Shown piece after piece: positions 63,935 through 64,000 of a stretch of DNA of 64,000 nt. The stretch is from contig CANMYO010000001.1 in the NCBI GenBank assembly GCA_947502145.1, positions 1,054,001 to 1,118,000 of the forward strand, read 5' to 3'. Below the pieces are notes generated by a model that worked only from the letters and a program-made list of their open reading frames with translations, had not been told where the DNA came from and did no database searches. Source of the DNA: an uncultured Paracoccaceae bacterium (GTDB taxonomy: Bacteria; Pseudomonadota; Alphaproteobacteria; Rhodobacterales; Rhodobacteraceae). Position 1 is the first letter of the stretch. Every line of letters begins with the position of its first letter. The translations under genes were made by a program, and so were the position numbers.

Positions 63935-64000
63935 CCTTTACAGACCGAAGTCAACCGTTAAGGTGTTCGCAGCCAAACGGGGAATGCTGGAACTTTGGGA

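Noticed and set aside
1-64000. CRISPR arrays, insertion sequences, prophage, toxin-antitoxin or defence islands
   Set aside because: No direct-repeat array, transposase, integrase or known defence gene was seen; nearly all sequence is accounted for by core genes.
1-64000. tRNA or rRNA genes in the intergenic gaps
   Set aside because: Gaps are mostly under 215 bases and none shows a tRNA cloverleaf or rRNA sequence by eye; a covariance-model scan would be decisive.

Overview
The window looks like core chromosome from an alphaproteobacterium of the Rhodobacterales (Roseobacter/Rhodobacteraceae group). The evidence is a high-GC composition, tightly packed genes with 1-14 bp overlaps, a RegB-type kinase, the tsaE-amgK-murU-addB-addA-trxA order, the secB / dnaQ-coaE-aroE-maf block, and the hemJ-rho-mnmE-mnmG-rsmG-parA-parB block. 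I see no rRNA, tRNA, insertion sequence, prophage or CRISPR array. The only gap longer than 300 bases is 22829-23230.

Region 1 (1-10950) runs rightward: the end of regB, a membrane-anchored PAS protein, then an overlapping operon of tsaE, the cell-wall recycling pair amgK/murU and the AddAB recombination nuclease-helicase, closed by trxA and an intrinsic terminator. Region 2 (10954-15351) holds an orphan glycan-transferase-like gene and the HslVU protease, whose two subunit genes are separated by a DM13 protein and a polytopic membrane protein. Region 3 (15565-22828) contains an MFS carrier, smr-mltA-timA (leftward), fxsA and secB (rightward), and the leftward operon dnaQ-coaE-aroE-maf.

Region 4 is the landmark. 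The 402-bp gap 22829-23230 has DnaA-box-like sites and AT-rich tracts, and divergent operons lead away from it (maf side leftward, hemJ-rho side rightward). Together with two perfect 16-bp parS palindromes at 26370 and 28266 and the parAB genes, this marks it as the probable chromosomal replication origin. A nine-codon reading frame with an ideal ribosome site sits between hemJ and rho and may be a rho leader peptide.

Region 5 (30553-41332) carries hemW-rdgB-rph (leftward), hrcA-grpE, mutS, a malic enzyme fused to a phosphotransacetylase-like domain, a PfkB sugar kinase and an exported MsrA. Region 6 (41519-53161) holds a sulfotransferase-like gene, argG with a strongly structured upstream region, hslO (Hsp33), two NUDIX hydrolases, CCA-adding enzyme, a LysE exporter, two half-size ABC exporters and an iron-sulfur RNA methyltransferase. 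Region 7 (53222-64000) has two L,D-transpeptidase-fold proteins flanking a CAP-domain lipoprotein, an MFS/DeoR divergent pair with a triple operator-like repeat, hemH, a BioC/NDUFAF5-like methyltransferase, comF, grxC with a nitrilase, a MarR regulator and a GNAT acetyltransferase, ubiG and pip.

No gene cluster looks like a wholly new system. The observations most worth following are regulatory: the origin/parS architecture, the rho mini-ORF, the hairpin that covers the ribosome site of the PAS gene, the hairpins upstream of argG, the AACKTGCA triple repeat, and the recurring interlocked stop codons at convergent gene ends. Promoter, operator and hairpin calls were made by eye and are provisional.
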